Origin: Pisaster brevispinus
Taxonomy: Eukaryota; Echinodermata; Asteroidea; Forcipulatida; Asteriidae
Assembly (NCBI GenBank): GCA_023634235.1
Contig: JAMKCF010000002.1
Location: forward strand, 10,185,591-10,249,590
DNA: 64,000 bases
Direction of reading: 5' to 3'
The translations under genes and the position numbers were made by a program. The first letter of the stretch is position 1. Each line of letters opens with the position of its first letter. Shown here piece by piece: positions 1-11,030 of the stretch. The notes beneath the pieces are model-generated. The model did not search any database, had not been told where the DNA came from, and saw nothing but the letters and a program-made list of their open reading frames with translations.

Positions 1-61
1 ACACTTTGAAACGCAGGTTGGCAGCAGACTTATAAATCCACTCTTCGCGAGAATGTGTCTG
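1..61. other. Nothing recognised
   Basis: Short AT-balanced flank before the first inverted-repeat element. Confidence 0.4.
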
Positions 62-294
62 CACTCTAAGAACTTCCGGGTCAGAATTGACCCGGATCCG
101 GATCCGTGGTTCCTGACACTTTTTCTGGGTCAGACTGACCCGGAACCTGTGTCAAAATGACGCATGATCCGAGTTCAAATCCTGGTGGGTTTTTTTTTTA
201 AACCAAATTCCGGTTCAGCATAACCCAGGATTGGGTCATGCCCCCTGGGAACAAGTCAATCCGGGTCATTTCTGACCCTGGAGTTTTTAGAGTG
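62..294. mobile_element. 233-bp MITE-like inverted-repeat element
   Basis: The 34-nt ends are inverted repeats: 62-95 begins CACTCTAAGAACTTCC and the complement of 261-294 begins CACTCTAAAAACTCCA, matching at 30 of 34 positions. Both ends contain GGGTCAGAA-TGACCCGG, itself a small palindrome, and further GGGTCA/TGACCC motifs repeat inside. No ORF. Probably a non-autonomous DNA element. Confidence 0.75.
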
Positions 295-790
295 TGGAGC
301 AGTGTAGGTTTACCGGGGGCCTTTTGCAAACGTCGGCTTGGGCTCAGGCTCCTGCTTGGACTCCGGTATTCCTTCCTTATAACAGTGTACATTTTGCACG
401 GTGTTTCCAGCATCAAACGGAGCCTGGAGCTGGAGACGGTGCCCAAGCCCAGGTTTTTTTTTTTTTTTTTGGGGGGGGGTCCCTGGTATTCCTGCTTCCA
501 CCTCGCGCTCCAAAGTCTCCCGATGAAGAAATCTTTCCATCTGAAAGACGGCCATGTGCAAGAAGACTTACCCCAAAAATTAGGTTTTTAAAAACAATAT
601 TTATTTAGATTCGTCTTGTCGAATTGCTAAATAAACGTTCACAAATATTCCAGACAAAACAAAAACCCTAATTTCATGGAGTTTTATTGAAAAAGTGACT
701 TCCTTATTGCGTAAATTTTTCACTTGTGGTTTATATTCTTTTCTTTTCATTCCTTTCATTCATAATATTAGTAAACGGGAGACATGGCAT
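295..790. other. Non-coding stretch with T15-G9 run
   Basis: A homopolymer tract lies at about 453-480. ORFs crossing it are low-complexity and lack coding character. Nothing else recognised. Confidence 0.4.
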
Positions 791-911
791 AGGCCGTGTC
801 CGGATTGGCTACGGCTACGACTGTTGCTAAAGGTGTTGCTAAGGGCGGCCTATACGTCAACATGACGCGGTGATCCAGCCATAGCCATAGCCGTCAATTC
901 GGAAACGGCCT
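791..911. mobile_element. 121-bp short inverted-repeat element
   Basis: The left end, AGGCCGTGTCCGGATTGG, pairs with the complement of the right end, AGGCCGTTTCCGAATTGA, and both continue into GGCTA-GGCTA repeats. A related half-element lies at 44156-44196 on the opposite strand. Confidence 0.65.
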
Positions 912-2255
912 TCGATGAAACCATGCGCAGTAGTTTCGATTTTTCCCCCTGAAGTTAAAGTAACTGTATGAAACAGTCGTAGGCTAAAAAGAAGAGCAAT
1001 ATGGTATATCCTTATTATCATAACGTACAATGCGTATGCCATCCATCATCCATCAATGCCATACTTTACAGACGATGGTAATAATTGTCGGGATGGATTA
1101 TTAAATTATCATGAAATTGATTCCCGTTTGGCAATTGTCGCCCCGTCGTTAACGAGTCTTAGTCAGCTTTCGCGCCATCTGGTCACTAAAAAGCATGGGC
1201 CGTGCCAACAGGTGGTTCAGTGTGAGGCATTATATAGTGGACCCTGGGGATTATTGAGGAAAACAATGAGAACTTGGTTATTGGCCAATTATCAATCTGT
1301 TTGTCATTCGTCTGGTTTGCCTTACCTACTTATTCACATTAGAGTCATACACGTCACAACTGTCCTTAATCAACATTGTGGTTCGTTTGAATCCCCAGCT
1401 ACGTGTGTTTACAATGAAACTCGAGGGTGTGCATATCATTATGGTTAAAAGTACAATGTTTACAGATTTGCACATAATTTACAAAGTATAAAGTTGGTGG
1501 TGATAGAAAACTGCCCTTGACATTTCTATTTTTTTCATTTTTATTTAATTTTGCATTTTTGTTATTTATTATTTTTTTATTATTCATTTACTTATTGGCT
1601 TGAAATGCAACACTATCTGAGTTTGTGTACACGTGTGCTTTTGATGGACTTGGCAAACTGATAAACACTAAAGAAACGTAGCAGTTTTTTCACACTTAAC
1701 AGTTTTAATGTCAAACTAGAGTTCGCATTTAGAAACAATATTTGAAATTACAGGCTTTCATTTGAATGTTTGTTGCTGTGTGACCGATACATCGGATTTC
1801 CATCTTGCCATTGTGCCACACCGCCTTCATTATTTTTTGCACTCCGAACCCCATCTCGTCACTGCCGTAAATTGGAGAAAGTAGTCCCTCAAAATAGACT
1901 GGTGGACAGCCATTAACATTATTGTGCAGTGAGTCGATATGCAGTTCCTACAATCACAATTCATTTGTTTTTCTCTCAAAGCAAAAATTATTATGGGTTT
2001 TTCGGTCGTACTCGACAAAAAAAACAAAACGGCAAATAAAAATAAAATTAAATAAATATAAATCATCAATTCTATACAGTCAGTCAATTTCACTGTGTAG
2101 TTGAAATAATATCTATATAAGTAGTTGTTAAACTGAATGCCTATGATTTCGCATGGATAAAAGAGAACGCATGAAACAAGTTTGAAGTTGATTGATGGCT
2201 TCAGCTTACAAATGTATGAAAGTGAAATAGACTAGGACCGTTTTTTGCCGCCGAC
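912..2255. other. AT-rich non-coding stretch
   Basis: ORFs of up to 130 codons here show no domain, codon bias or splice support. T- and A-rich low complexity at 1530-1600 and 2015-2070. Nothing else recognised. Confidence 0.4.
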
Positions 2256-2426
2256 CGGGAAAACTTACAGTCATTTTGTTATAGCCCCCTCTACTTGCAG
2301 TCTGACCAGCGAACTCATTGAAGACAGGCGCCCTCATGCGACGAATGCTTTGTAAGAAAACTTACCTGCCTGCTGGCATTACCGTAGCAGACGACGCAAT
2401 GACGATGGATGGCGAAGCTTATCAAG
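2256..2426 (+). other. Candidate first exon ending in a strong donor
   Basis: This is a locally GC-richer stretch ending CAAG|GTGAGT at 2426/2427, a near-consensus donor. An ORF starts at ATG 2336 and reads MRRMLCKKTYLPAGITVADD before the donor. A pyrimidine tract and TTGCAG at 2300 might instead make it an internal exon. Splicing to 36479 puts that ORF into an immediate stop, so it would be a 5' UTR exon with an upstream ORF, or belong to another transcript. A TATATAA-like stretch lies near 2113. Confidence 0.3.
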
Positions 2427-2972
2427 GTGAGTGTCTTTCTTGCCCCTTTCAAAGCCCATTACTTTTCATTTCAATCTTGTAAAGGACATTACGAAACCCT
2501 TGCACTGACTTTGTGAACATTTCCAAGACTTTAAATTGTAATGTTGTTGGGGGTGCAATAGATCAAAGTTTCTGACTCGAGGCAAGTCAGCATGAAGTTA
2601 CAAAAACAACGGTACGTGTTCTTAATTTACTGTAATGGAGGAATCATGAATTTCCTTCCTCCACGTATTTTCTAACTGATAACTGATACTGTTAATCCCA
2701 CACTTTGAGTTCCGAGAACGCTGTAAATGTCAACGTACGGGGAATTCCGTGTAATTATGAACAACAAGTTGGTGTCTTTCCTTAAACTCTCCTTAACTAA
2801 GTAGCTAAAACTAAAAGTTTCTTGTGTAGTAACTAGTAGTCACTAGTGTAGAACCATTTCCTTTCTCCATAGAAGGTAACACCTGGCTGGTGCTACTGCT
2901 GGTAGCCTTAGAACTACATCAAATACGTGTGTACTGTTACACTTTGAGCACTACTAGTACTTTTATTATTAA

Positions 2973-3043
2973 TAGTTGCGATAATCGTAACCCTCTATCA
3001 TGTCTGTCCTCCCTCCCGATGGAGGGTAACGATTATCGCGACT
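2973..3043. mobile_element. Short hairpin element, copy 1
   Basis: The left arm TAGTTGCGATAATCGTAACC (2973-2992) is complementary to the right arm GGTAACGATTATCGCGACT, with about 25 nt between. Same family as 30330-30411. No clear target-site duplication on this copy. Confidence 0.75.
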
Positions 3044-3650
3044 GTTCACTTTTAATTGTATGCACACGAGTGTGTTTGACTTGTAAGACTAAATTGTAGT
3101 ACTTAGTCTAAATATTGAACATGTTTATTGTAAGGTAACTCTTTGGGCTAGTGTTTATCTGTTCTCTGAGTATGAACATTCAATTTATGATTCAGGCATA
3201 TTTTCTGAGTTAGGGGGCCTTATGGGCACAACAACGCTTTTTAAAACTTTGGACAGATAAGCCTAGTGTCCAATGTTAACAAAGCGTTTAATTTGGTTCA
3301 GTAACTCGGACTGAGGCAGATAAGGGTTTAAAAAGTATGGCAATTGTGGCGCTCCAAGTCAAAACTCATACCTCGGTTTTTTTGCTCAGTAAATAATATT
3401 TGAGAATGAGAGCTTACAAATTAGTTGAATTTATCAGGCGGGCCTATTTAGGCCTTAAAACAATAGACTCCATGGTTTCAGACATCATAATATCGCAACT
3501 TGATGTCATGGCTGGTGTTTTGTTTGTGTTTAATTTTAATGCAATTTCAATATTTTTACGGAGAAGTGAATGTTTTCGTGCGAGATGCACATATAGTCAC
3601 TAGCATTTTTCAAACAATGGTGAGTACTTTAGACTCCAGCGTTCTCATTT
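3044..3650. other. Non-coding, nothing recognised
   Basis: AT-rich with a short ORF (3400-3603) of no recognisable kind. Confidence 0.35.
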
Positions 3651-3654
3651 AACA

Positions 3655-3830
3655 GTGGTCAGCTAGCTCAGCTGGCCAAAGGCCAGTTATGTAGAACACC
3701 TATGAAGACCGGTCGTTTAAAAGCATCCCTATTTCATTTGAACTGATGGACTATTGAAAAAGCCAATGGACTAGTGAAATGACAAGCTAACGGGTCCTAC
3801 AAGCTATGCAGTATTCACTGGAAAGGGCAG
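3655..3830 (+). repeat. Dispersed repeat (GACAAGCTAAC family), copy 1
   Basis: Shares the string AAAAGCATCCCTAT and the end AGTGAAATGACAAGCTAAC with 36055-36245, and the latter motif also with 25655-25720. Confidence 0.6.
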
Positions 3831-4004
3831 TGCAATTTCTGGACTCCCCAATGTTTTCAGTTTGCAGCAAACTCAGTGCCCCCCCCCCCTTTCATAAAAA
3901 AAAATCAGATATTAATATTGTGCAAAATTCAATTTAAGTTCATAATTGTCTTATAGATTTTATAATAATTAGATCAGATTTTAATGCAAGACCAGATTCT
4001 AAAC

Positions 4005-4320
4005 AGGGCTCAAATTTGGGGGAAAAAATCCACAAGACTGCAGGGCTTGTAGCTCAAACATTTGCACGGGACCAGAATTTGTTTTACGAGTCCAGAATCA
4101 AAATGAGATGAACAAGTACTTGAAAATATATGAAAAGATATCAGATTCATAGTCAACATTTTTTCACAAAGATGTTACACAATGAGATAGCCTGTTATTA
4201 TTCAATAAAAAAAAATGCAAGACCACCAGGCTTGTCCAGATGTGAGTTTACTGGCCCGATGCTAAATTCACTGGCCTAAGGAAGGCCTGCGGTCCAGTGT
4301 TAATTTCGAGCCTTGCTGAA
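4005..4320. repeat. Dispersed repeat with related copy at 34110-34385
   Basis: Motifs such as GAGTTTACTGGCCCGATGCT and GGCCTGCGGTCCAGTG recur in reverse complement near 34115-34170, with a CCAGAATTTG-type interior. This is a decayed, unclassified repeat. Confidence 0.5.
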
Positions 4321-6667
4321 TAGGGGTAATAGCAAACATCAGACACACTGTAGGCCTATTTCATAGGCCACCTTAAAGCGTCCACATGGGTGTTGTAAAC
4401 CCACTATTCAAAGTCAAATTCAAGGTCCATGCAGACCATGGTTCAGGGGATTTTTTGACCTTCATGATGCTTGCCATTCCACAGCTACCGTATACCTGAC
4501 CTTGCAAACTTCCAGAGCTACACACAGTAGGGACTTTGACCTATTTGTATTGAATAAGTGTTTTTTGATCGAGACGCAATGACATGGCACACTACTCAAT
4601 GGCTGTTGGTGCTAAACACAGTCCCTACAGGTTGGGGGGGGGGGCTGGTTTTAGGCAGGGAACATTCCTTTGATAGGCTACAGAAATGAGGATTTCAGAC
4701 TTTTATCGGAGTTCAGACCTTTTTTTTATGTCTGCCTGGTGAAAAAGTAGCTTTGTTCTTTAGATAAGAAAATCAACACTCTTTTACTACTTTCTCTAGC
4801 TTTGAAGGTCAGGTCCTAGATTGGTAGATACTCCAATATGACCCTAAACATATACTTGGTGAGAAGCACTGCAGCTGTTGAGAGTATAAACCATTTTGAC
4901 TTGAGATTTCTCAAATTTCCGAGGGTCCGTACACGAGCATGCTGCGGCTAGTAGATGCGGTTGGTACCTGCTGTAAAACCTCGCAGAACGTGGGAAAAAC
5001 AGGGTTCCAAAAAAATCAGAGTATTTACAAACACTGCATTTTTTAAAATACAAACCAGGGAATTCAAAACACTAATTGTTTAAAGTATTTTGTTGTGAGT
5101 CTTATCAACTTGTAAACAAGAACCAGTTTATATATACAATCAGAACTGCACTCCAGGCATGCCATTGAAAACCTGTTTATAGTCTGCACACAGTCCATGT
5201 AGTCCCTAATCACACCTCCTAGACTTCTCATTGTAATGCAGGTCATTAGGAGCAAGGACATAGTCAAGAATAATTTCATGTCTAAACTGAGGGTTTTTTT
5301 GCCAAGGTAAAAACCTAGATTTTACAAAGCACTACAATTCATGTCAATGTCAGATTGAAGTGGGGGGGGGGGGGGAGGGGGGGTCGGAGATGAGTTTGCA
5401 AAGCCAAGCTCCACACTGACCTAGTGTATACTGTTTTAAGTAAATCTTTAAGTTATTTCATGAGGTTTACCCCATTTAATCCCTACTGAGTACAGTATAC
5501 AAGTTCCGTCATGTTTCAAAGGATTTTGTTTTGAAACTATTTATCTTAAAAAAAAAAAAATCAGAAAAAAAGAGTTTGCAAAGCCAAGCTCCGCACTTAC
5601 CTAGTGTACATGTACTGTAGGTAAATCTTGAAGGTATGAACTGTGTCTTAAAGTTGACCCCAATTCAGTCCCTGCTGAGGACAGTAACATGCAGCGGCGC
5701 AACCAGAGAGGGGGGGAGCAGGAAGCAGCAGCCCCCAGCTCATAACCCTTGCCTCCCTCCCCCAAACAGAATCTAAAAAAAGGCAGTCGCAATGAATTGT
5801 TGGATACATTAAATATAGCCCCCTAAATTATGTCTTCGCCCCCTCCCTCCCACTTTACCCTCTTCCCAATTACATGTATCTGGTTTAATATGTCGCTGAG
5901 TACATTTTCCTTAATACTTAGAAGAGGGATTTTGTTTTTGATACGTCAAAACTTACCCATCCTTCCAGGGAAAAATTAAAATGAGCTTTCAGTGAGTCAC
6001 TCAGTCAAAATGTATACTGTGCAAAAGTCAAACAAATTTTGGACACGAAAAGATAAATCATTGGTGGCTTTCAGGAATGCACAGGGTGTAAAAAGAACAG
6101 GTGCCTCTGATTATGGTCTGGAGGCTTGCTCATGATAATATCTGGTCTGTTATGATCTGACTATATGATTTGGGAGCTTTCATGTCAAGATTGACTGATG
6201 CTGCGTGGTAGACCATGGAGGAAGGGCTAGACCTAGCTAAGCTTCCAGGGAAGCTTAGCGACTGTTTGTTCAGTGTGCCCTCATGTATCCATTAATTGCG
6301 ATTTATTTTCTTGGGAAGGGGGAGACTTAAGGGGGCAATTACACTAATGATCAAGAGAGACTTGTTAAAATGTTAACAAAGCTTTCCCATCAAGTTTATT
6401 CATTCAACAAGGTCCAGCCATCTGATTTTTCTTTCAATTCTGTCCAGTATTCTTTAACCCAATTAAGTAATTGAGCAATTAAGAACTATGCAACCTGCTT
6501 GTTTACAATATGCTCCAATTTCTTCTTTTTCAGATGTGAAAAAAAAAATTAAAATTGTGTTTAATTATTGTTGGTTGTGTGGATGTTAACTTCATTTGAC
6601 TGTTAAACTGATTCTGAATGCTCCCATTAATACCTCAGAAAGATACATACGGCAATATGTGTAAAAT
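4321..6667. other. Non-coding; poly-G tracts, decayed repeats
   Basis: Contains G-runs at 4635-4644 and a very long G-rich run at 5360-5385. The AGAGTTTGCAAAGCCAAGCTCC segment occurs twice (about 5391 and 5572). A GC-rich piece at 5695-5765 resembles the complement of 18400-18480. No coding signal. Confidence 0.4.
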
Positions 6668-6875
6668 CAGGGCCCACTGACTTTCATAGAGCTGCTTAAG
6701 CAGAAAATATTGCTTAACAATTGTCTGCTAAGCAGAAATGAGCAGGACACCAGTCACAAATTGTACATGTGACATGGTAGTTTGGCTGGTAGCCTTATTC
6801 TGGTTAGCATTACATGTATTTTGTTGGGCTTAGCTACTTTTTGTGCTTTAAGCAGCTCTGTGAAATTGGGCCCTG
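6668..6875. mobile_element. ~207-bp inverted-repeat element (GAGCTGCTTAAGCA family), copy 1
   Basis: Starts CAGGGCCC and AGAGCTGCTTAAGCAG; ends in the complement, TTTAAGCAGCTCTG then GAAATTGGGCCCTG. The interior carries CTGCTAAGCAGAAATGAGCA, ACCAGTCACAAATTGTACATG and TTTGGCTGGTAGCCTTATTC. At least eight other copies occur in the window. No ORF: a MITE-like or foldback family. Confidence 0.8.
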
Positions 6876-6974
6876 GGCTACTAAAACTTCCTGGGGGCAA
6901 ATGAAATGCACAGTTTACTAGCCTGGGTGGCTATTTTACAAAATGTTTAGAGCAGAAGGTCTGCTTACTAAAGG

Positions 6975-7411
6975 GCATGTTCCGTCCCAACTTGACAATC
7001 GTCCCAACTAGAGTTGGGACTGGTCCTAACTTGAGTGTTAAAGTTGGGACGTCCCAACTCTAGTTGGGATTGCAGTAGACACAGAGCACCACCGTCCATG
7101 AATAAACTAAAAACAATAAAAAATTAAAAGTAAGTATGAAGTTTTTAAGACCACTTTATACTAGTACTTGAGAATATTTTAATTTAATTAGAATTTTGGT
7201 CTTGCGAGAGAAGGGCCATCATCAGTTTTGACATGAGTCTGTACAGTGCCGAGACCCGGGTTTGAAATAAAGCATCTTATTAATTAATATTTTGCGTTCC
7301 ATGTGCAGTAGTGTCACACAGCAACGCATGATCGATCACAGTTATCCTGTTGAACTCCATGGGCAATCCCAACTATAGTTGGGACGATTGTCAAGTTGGG
7401 ATGGAATAGGC
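6975..7411. mobile_element. 437-bp foldback element (TCCCAACTTGACAATCG family)
   Basis: The left end GTCCCAACTTGACAATCGTC and the complement of the right end ATCCCAACTTGACAATCGTC agree over about 45 nt, followed by TCCCAACTA(g/t)AGTTGGGA palindromes on both sides. An extra inner AACTCTAGTTGGGATTG copy lies near 7055. No ORF. Confidence 0.8.
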
Positions 7412-7960
7412 ATCTCTGTGAAGGAAGTTTGAATTTCTACTGTCAGGAGCATTTCTATGCCCAGGGGCATGGAGGCAACTTGCCTCTGTTTCCTCCATTG
7501 AACATATTGAAGCATTAGGCCTGAGACTTTGTCTTCAATTATATGTAAAGCAATCAGTATCCAGTCAAAAGGCTTTTACCATGACACTTTGACATTGCAG
7601 AACTCCTGTACTTAGGGTCTTGTCACCATGATTGATGATAGATTGATAAGCTTTTTCTTGTTCAAGAGAAGTCCGTCTGCAACCTGGATTAGGTCTGCTG
7701 TTGGGGGATAGGAAAGTGATGAAGCCTGTCACAGGAGGATCTAGAAGGATTTGGGGGGGGGGGGCCTGCTAGTTCCTTCCTCCATGAAGAGACCGGCCAT
7801 CGTTCCCAATTTATCAGATTAGGTGCTGGGAGAAGCGTTAGTGGGAGACCTGCACTGTGAAATCGTTTATTTTCTACATGTGATGCAGTGAAGAATGCTT
7901 TTGACAATTAATGCAGATGGTAAAACGGAAAATAGGTCAAGCCTGGAATTACGCGGAGGG
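7412..7960. other. Non-coding, nothing recognised
   Basis: AT-balanced sequence with a G-run at 7753-7764. Confidence 0.35.
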
Positions 7961-7962
7961 CT

Positions 7963-8098
7963 ACGGAGACCATGCCCTCGGGTGCCCTGGTCTTGGCCTT
8001 GGTGCCCATCTTCAAAGATTCCCCATAGTTTTTCCAATGGAGCTGCCCTTTGCAAAATGAAAATGGCCTTGCCCTCTCAAAGATGAATTTCCAGGCCT
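7963..8098 (+). repeat. Dispersed repeat, unexpanded ancestor of the 21-bp minisatellite
   Basis: Contains a single TGCCCTGGTCTTGGCCTTGG followed by TTTTTCCAATGGAGCTGCCC and TTTGCAAAATGAAAATGGCC. The same flanks border the minisatellite at 47.0-47.8 kb, and a further unexpanded copy is at 36241-36385 (reverse). Confidence 0.75.
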
Positions 8099-9100
8099 GA
8101 TACATCATTGACTTTGAGTAGCCTCATTCCCATCTGCTAATCTTGAAGAAAATAATGCCACACAACCAACATGTAAAAGTGTTATCGAATTTGGGGGTCG
8201 CGTTCTGTTGTTTACAAACAACTAAACAATGTTAAGTAATGTTAGGGCTTTTGTGCTTAAAGTGCCTATTTCAAATCCAATAAAAATATTACCAACGGTG
8301 ACTTTAGAGGCTTTCAAAGTGCTATTTGCTTGACTTTGATGGAATTTCAAACATAAATATTTCTCTGGAGGATTTGTACTGATATGGCCTTAATAATCTG
8401 TGAACTTTCGTGTTGAAGCTAATTCCCTTTCCCAGAAACAATTTCCAACCTCAAACTTTGTCTTTAAGACCCTTTTATTTAATTGCTCATGTTTTTTTCC
8501 ACTGGTACAATAATTTCATATGAATATCATGTACAATTTTTCTATATTTTGCTGTTGCAGGTCAGTTAAAATTTACCCTCCATGAACGAAAAACTCTTTT
8601 TTTTTTATGCAGCAACTGACAAAGACAAAAAGCTTGTAAATATTATTGTTAACATATCCAGTGGTTTCTTCATCCCGAATTACACTGCATACTTACTTTG
8701 TCAAACTGCTTTTAAATAGTAAATAACTTCAGCTTAAGGTCAGAAGTTTATCATAAAGTTATCAGGATTTCATGTTAAGTTAAAAACCACATTGTGATAT
8801 GGTGCCATGTATACTGACCCATAAATACCTGAGTTGATTGTATCAAAACCCATTAAAATACTATTGTTGCTGATTGTTTAACCAAAACTGGATTGGAAAA
8901 ACAGACAGGAGTGTAGTGGATAAACCATGGATAAGGACTTTGCATTGTAATGAATTTTTATGGATCTGGGCTTGATTAAGATTCATCCAAAAGAGGAGTT
9001 CTTGCCGATATCAGCGTAGTGATTTGTTTTGTGGCGTCACACTTTGCTTAGCAATTAAGATTGGCACACAGTAAGATCAATACTAACCTTTGGAGAAATG
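8099..9100. other. Non-coding, nothing recognised
   Basis: AT-rich, no repeats or coding signal seen by eye. Confidence 0.35.
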
Positions 9101-9114
9101 TATTTGGCTTTGTC

Positions 9115-9440
9115 AAGTTTTGAGATTTGACTAAAGCTTTTTGAGTTTTGAGTTGAAGTTTTTTGAGTTTTGAGATGAATTTTCGACTTTGGAGTCGAGT
9201 TTTTCAAGTTTCGAGTTGACTTTTTTTAAAACCTCAACTGGAAACTCAAAAAAAGAAACTTTCCATTCATGGGAACATGTTTCAAGTTTTGAGATGAAAT
9301 TTTCAATTTTCGAGTTGACTTTTTCTAGTTTGGTATTGAAGTTTTCCAGTCTGGAGTTGAAGTTTTTTCGAGTTTCGAGTAAACTTGAAACTTCAACTCA
9401 AAACTTGAAGAAAAGAAACCCTCCATTAATGGTAACATGT
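9115..9440 (+). repeat. GAGTTTTGAGATGAA-type simple tandem repeat
   Basis: Many imperfect ~15-nt units (GTTTTGAGATGAA, GTTTCGAGTTGACTTTT). A higher-order duplication carries GAAACTTTCCATTCATGG and GAAACCCTCCATTAATGG at about 9258 and 9414. The ORFs here are by-products of the repeat. Confidence 0.75.
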
Positions 9441-10620
9441 TTCTGTTTGAGGTAAGTATGTACTATGGGACCATGACATCGTCCAACGTATCGCAAACTA
9501 TTGGGATCTACAAATATCAAGATAGGTTGCTGAACTTTGTCAGAAGTGCTAAAAGTTATCATAACACTTTGGATCATTTTGTTAGCAACAAAGATAGCTT
9601 AACCATTGATCTATTACCAAATAAAAGTGGGATTTGTTGTGTTTACTTTTAATAGGCCTATCAGTTCAATGTACTTGTATGTACGTAATCAAACAACTTG
9701 CTTCATTGAACAATTTACTCCATACTGAATTAGGTCAGGAGACTGCACAAAATCAACTCACTGTTGATTGGATGTTTTACACAGTGAGACTCACCATAGC
9801 TCCAAAACAGATTTTAATCTCTTTGTGGTTTCATCACAAAATTGCTTCGTTTAGGGTCGCAGTGTTTACATTTAAGCTTTACATGATGATTGAATTAAAA
9901 CAAACAAACAAACAAAAATTTAAAATAATCCTCTTTATCAACAATGTCATAAATTGTTTTCCTGTGACTGGCTCAGCACATCCAAGTTTTTGAAGGAAGC
10001 AAAAACTATGTTTTTGTTATTATACCTGACATAGATGACACAAATAATTTTAGTACGCTCTTTGGTAAAATGTGGAATTAACCAAATCCAATATTATTTC
10101 TCTCTCCATGAAAATGTTGTACACAAAATCATTATGAAAAATACAAACATTAAAACTACAACAATTTGAAAGTGTTTCCCTTTAAAAGGGAAGTGAACCA
10201 CTGACTTTCTACCTTACCTTTCTTTTCCTTTTCCGGAATGATCATAATCTTGCTTCCCCAGAAAAGACCCAGACCCCAGGAACGAGCAATGGCACCAGAA
10301 TGTTACTTTAAAAAAATGATACATTATAAACCCACCAGATGGTATTCCAGTGTCATTTCAGCGTGAATTGAATCACCATGGGTATAGAAGAATGCATTCC
10401 TAGCTACCAGTCCTCTTGATTGAATATGTGAACTGTCTTATAAAAATAACTTTATAAACTATTTAAGGGGAATATATGTCTTTGGTTTTTTGGAAGAAAA
10501 AAAAAATCCTTCCCAATTCCATCCTCTAAAGCCCCTTCCACACTAGTCTACTCCCTGGAGACATCCACAAGGAATGACAATCGACCCTTTCACACATGGA
10601 TTGGGAGGGGTAGCTTTCAC
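9441..10620. other. Non-coding, nothing recognised
   Basis: AT-rich; ORF 9634-9993 has no recognisable domain. Confidence 0.35.
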
Positions 10621-10653
10621 TTCTATTTCAGGTCACATTGTACAAATTGTTGA

Positions 10654-10686
10654 CCCCCTCCCCCCCCCCCCCACACACACACACAC
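10654..10686. repeat. Poly-C and CA microsatellite
   Basis: A C-run interrupted by T, directly followed by (CA)n. Confidence 0.85.
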
Positions 10687-10777
10687 GTTTGTGAATCCTG
10701 TAAATCAAGGACTTCTCTTTGTTCTCCCATTGTTTGGCCTTAGTTTTTTTTAGAGATGTCCCCGTCCATTGGTTTTG

Positions 10778-10875
10778 ACTCGAAAGCGAAGCGAGGAAAT
10801 CCTCGCTCTGTCAAACACCCGGATCCCTTTTGTTAAAGTCCTCGGTTTCAACGGGTAGACACGCTCACACACACA
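10778..10875 (+). repeat. Dispersed repeat, copy 1 (partner at 42352-42450)
   Basis: Both copies share AAAGCGAGGA-(n)-TCCTC-CTCTGTCAAA, CACCCGGA-CCCTT and AAGTCCT-GGT. Class unknown. Confidence 0.6.
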
Positions 10876-10959
10876 CACTCAGAGTCCTTGCCCCCCTCCC
10901 TCCCAAATAAGACCTGAAAAAATGCACAAATAAATGGTTTGATGCAGTAAATAGCCCCA

Positions 10960-11030
10960 ATAAATTATGTCTTTGCCCCCCTCTTGCTCCCACCCCCCCC
11001 CCCCCTCCCAAAAAAAAATAATGAAAATAA
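10960..11030. repeat. Poly-C rich low-complexity tract
   Basis: Contains a C14 run (about 10992-11005) and an A8 run. Confidence 0.7.

Noticed and set aside
1056..1448. 130-codon + strand ORF as a gene
   Set aside because: No domain, no coding composition, no splice sites; expected by chance over this length.
9189..9455. 88-codon Ser/Phe-rich ORF
   Set aside because: Product of a GAGTTTTGAGATGAA simple repeat.
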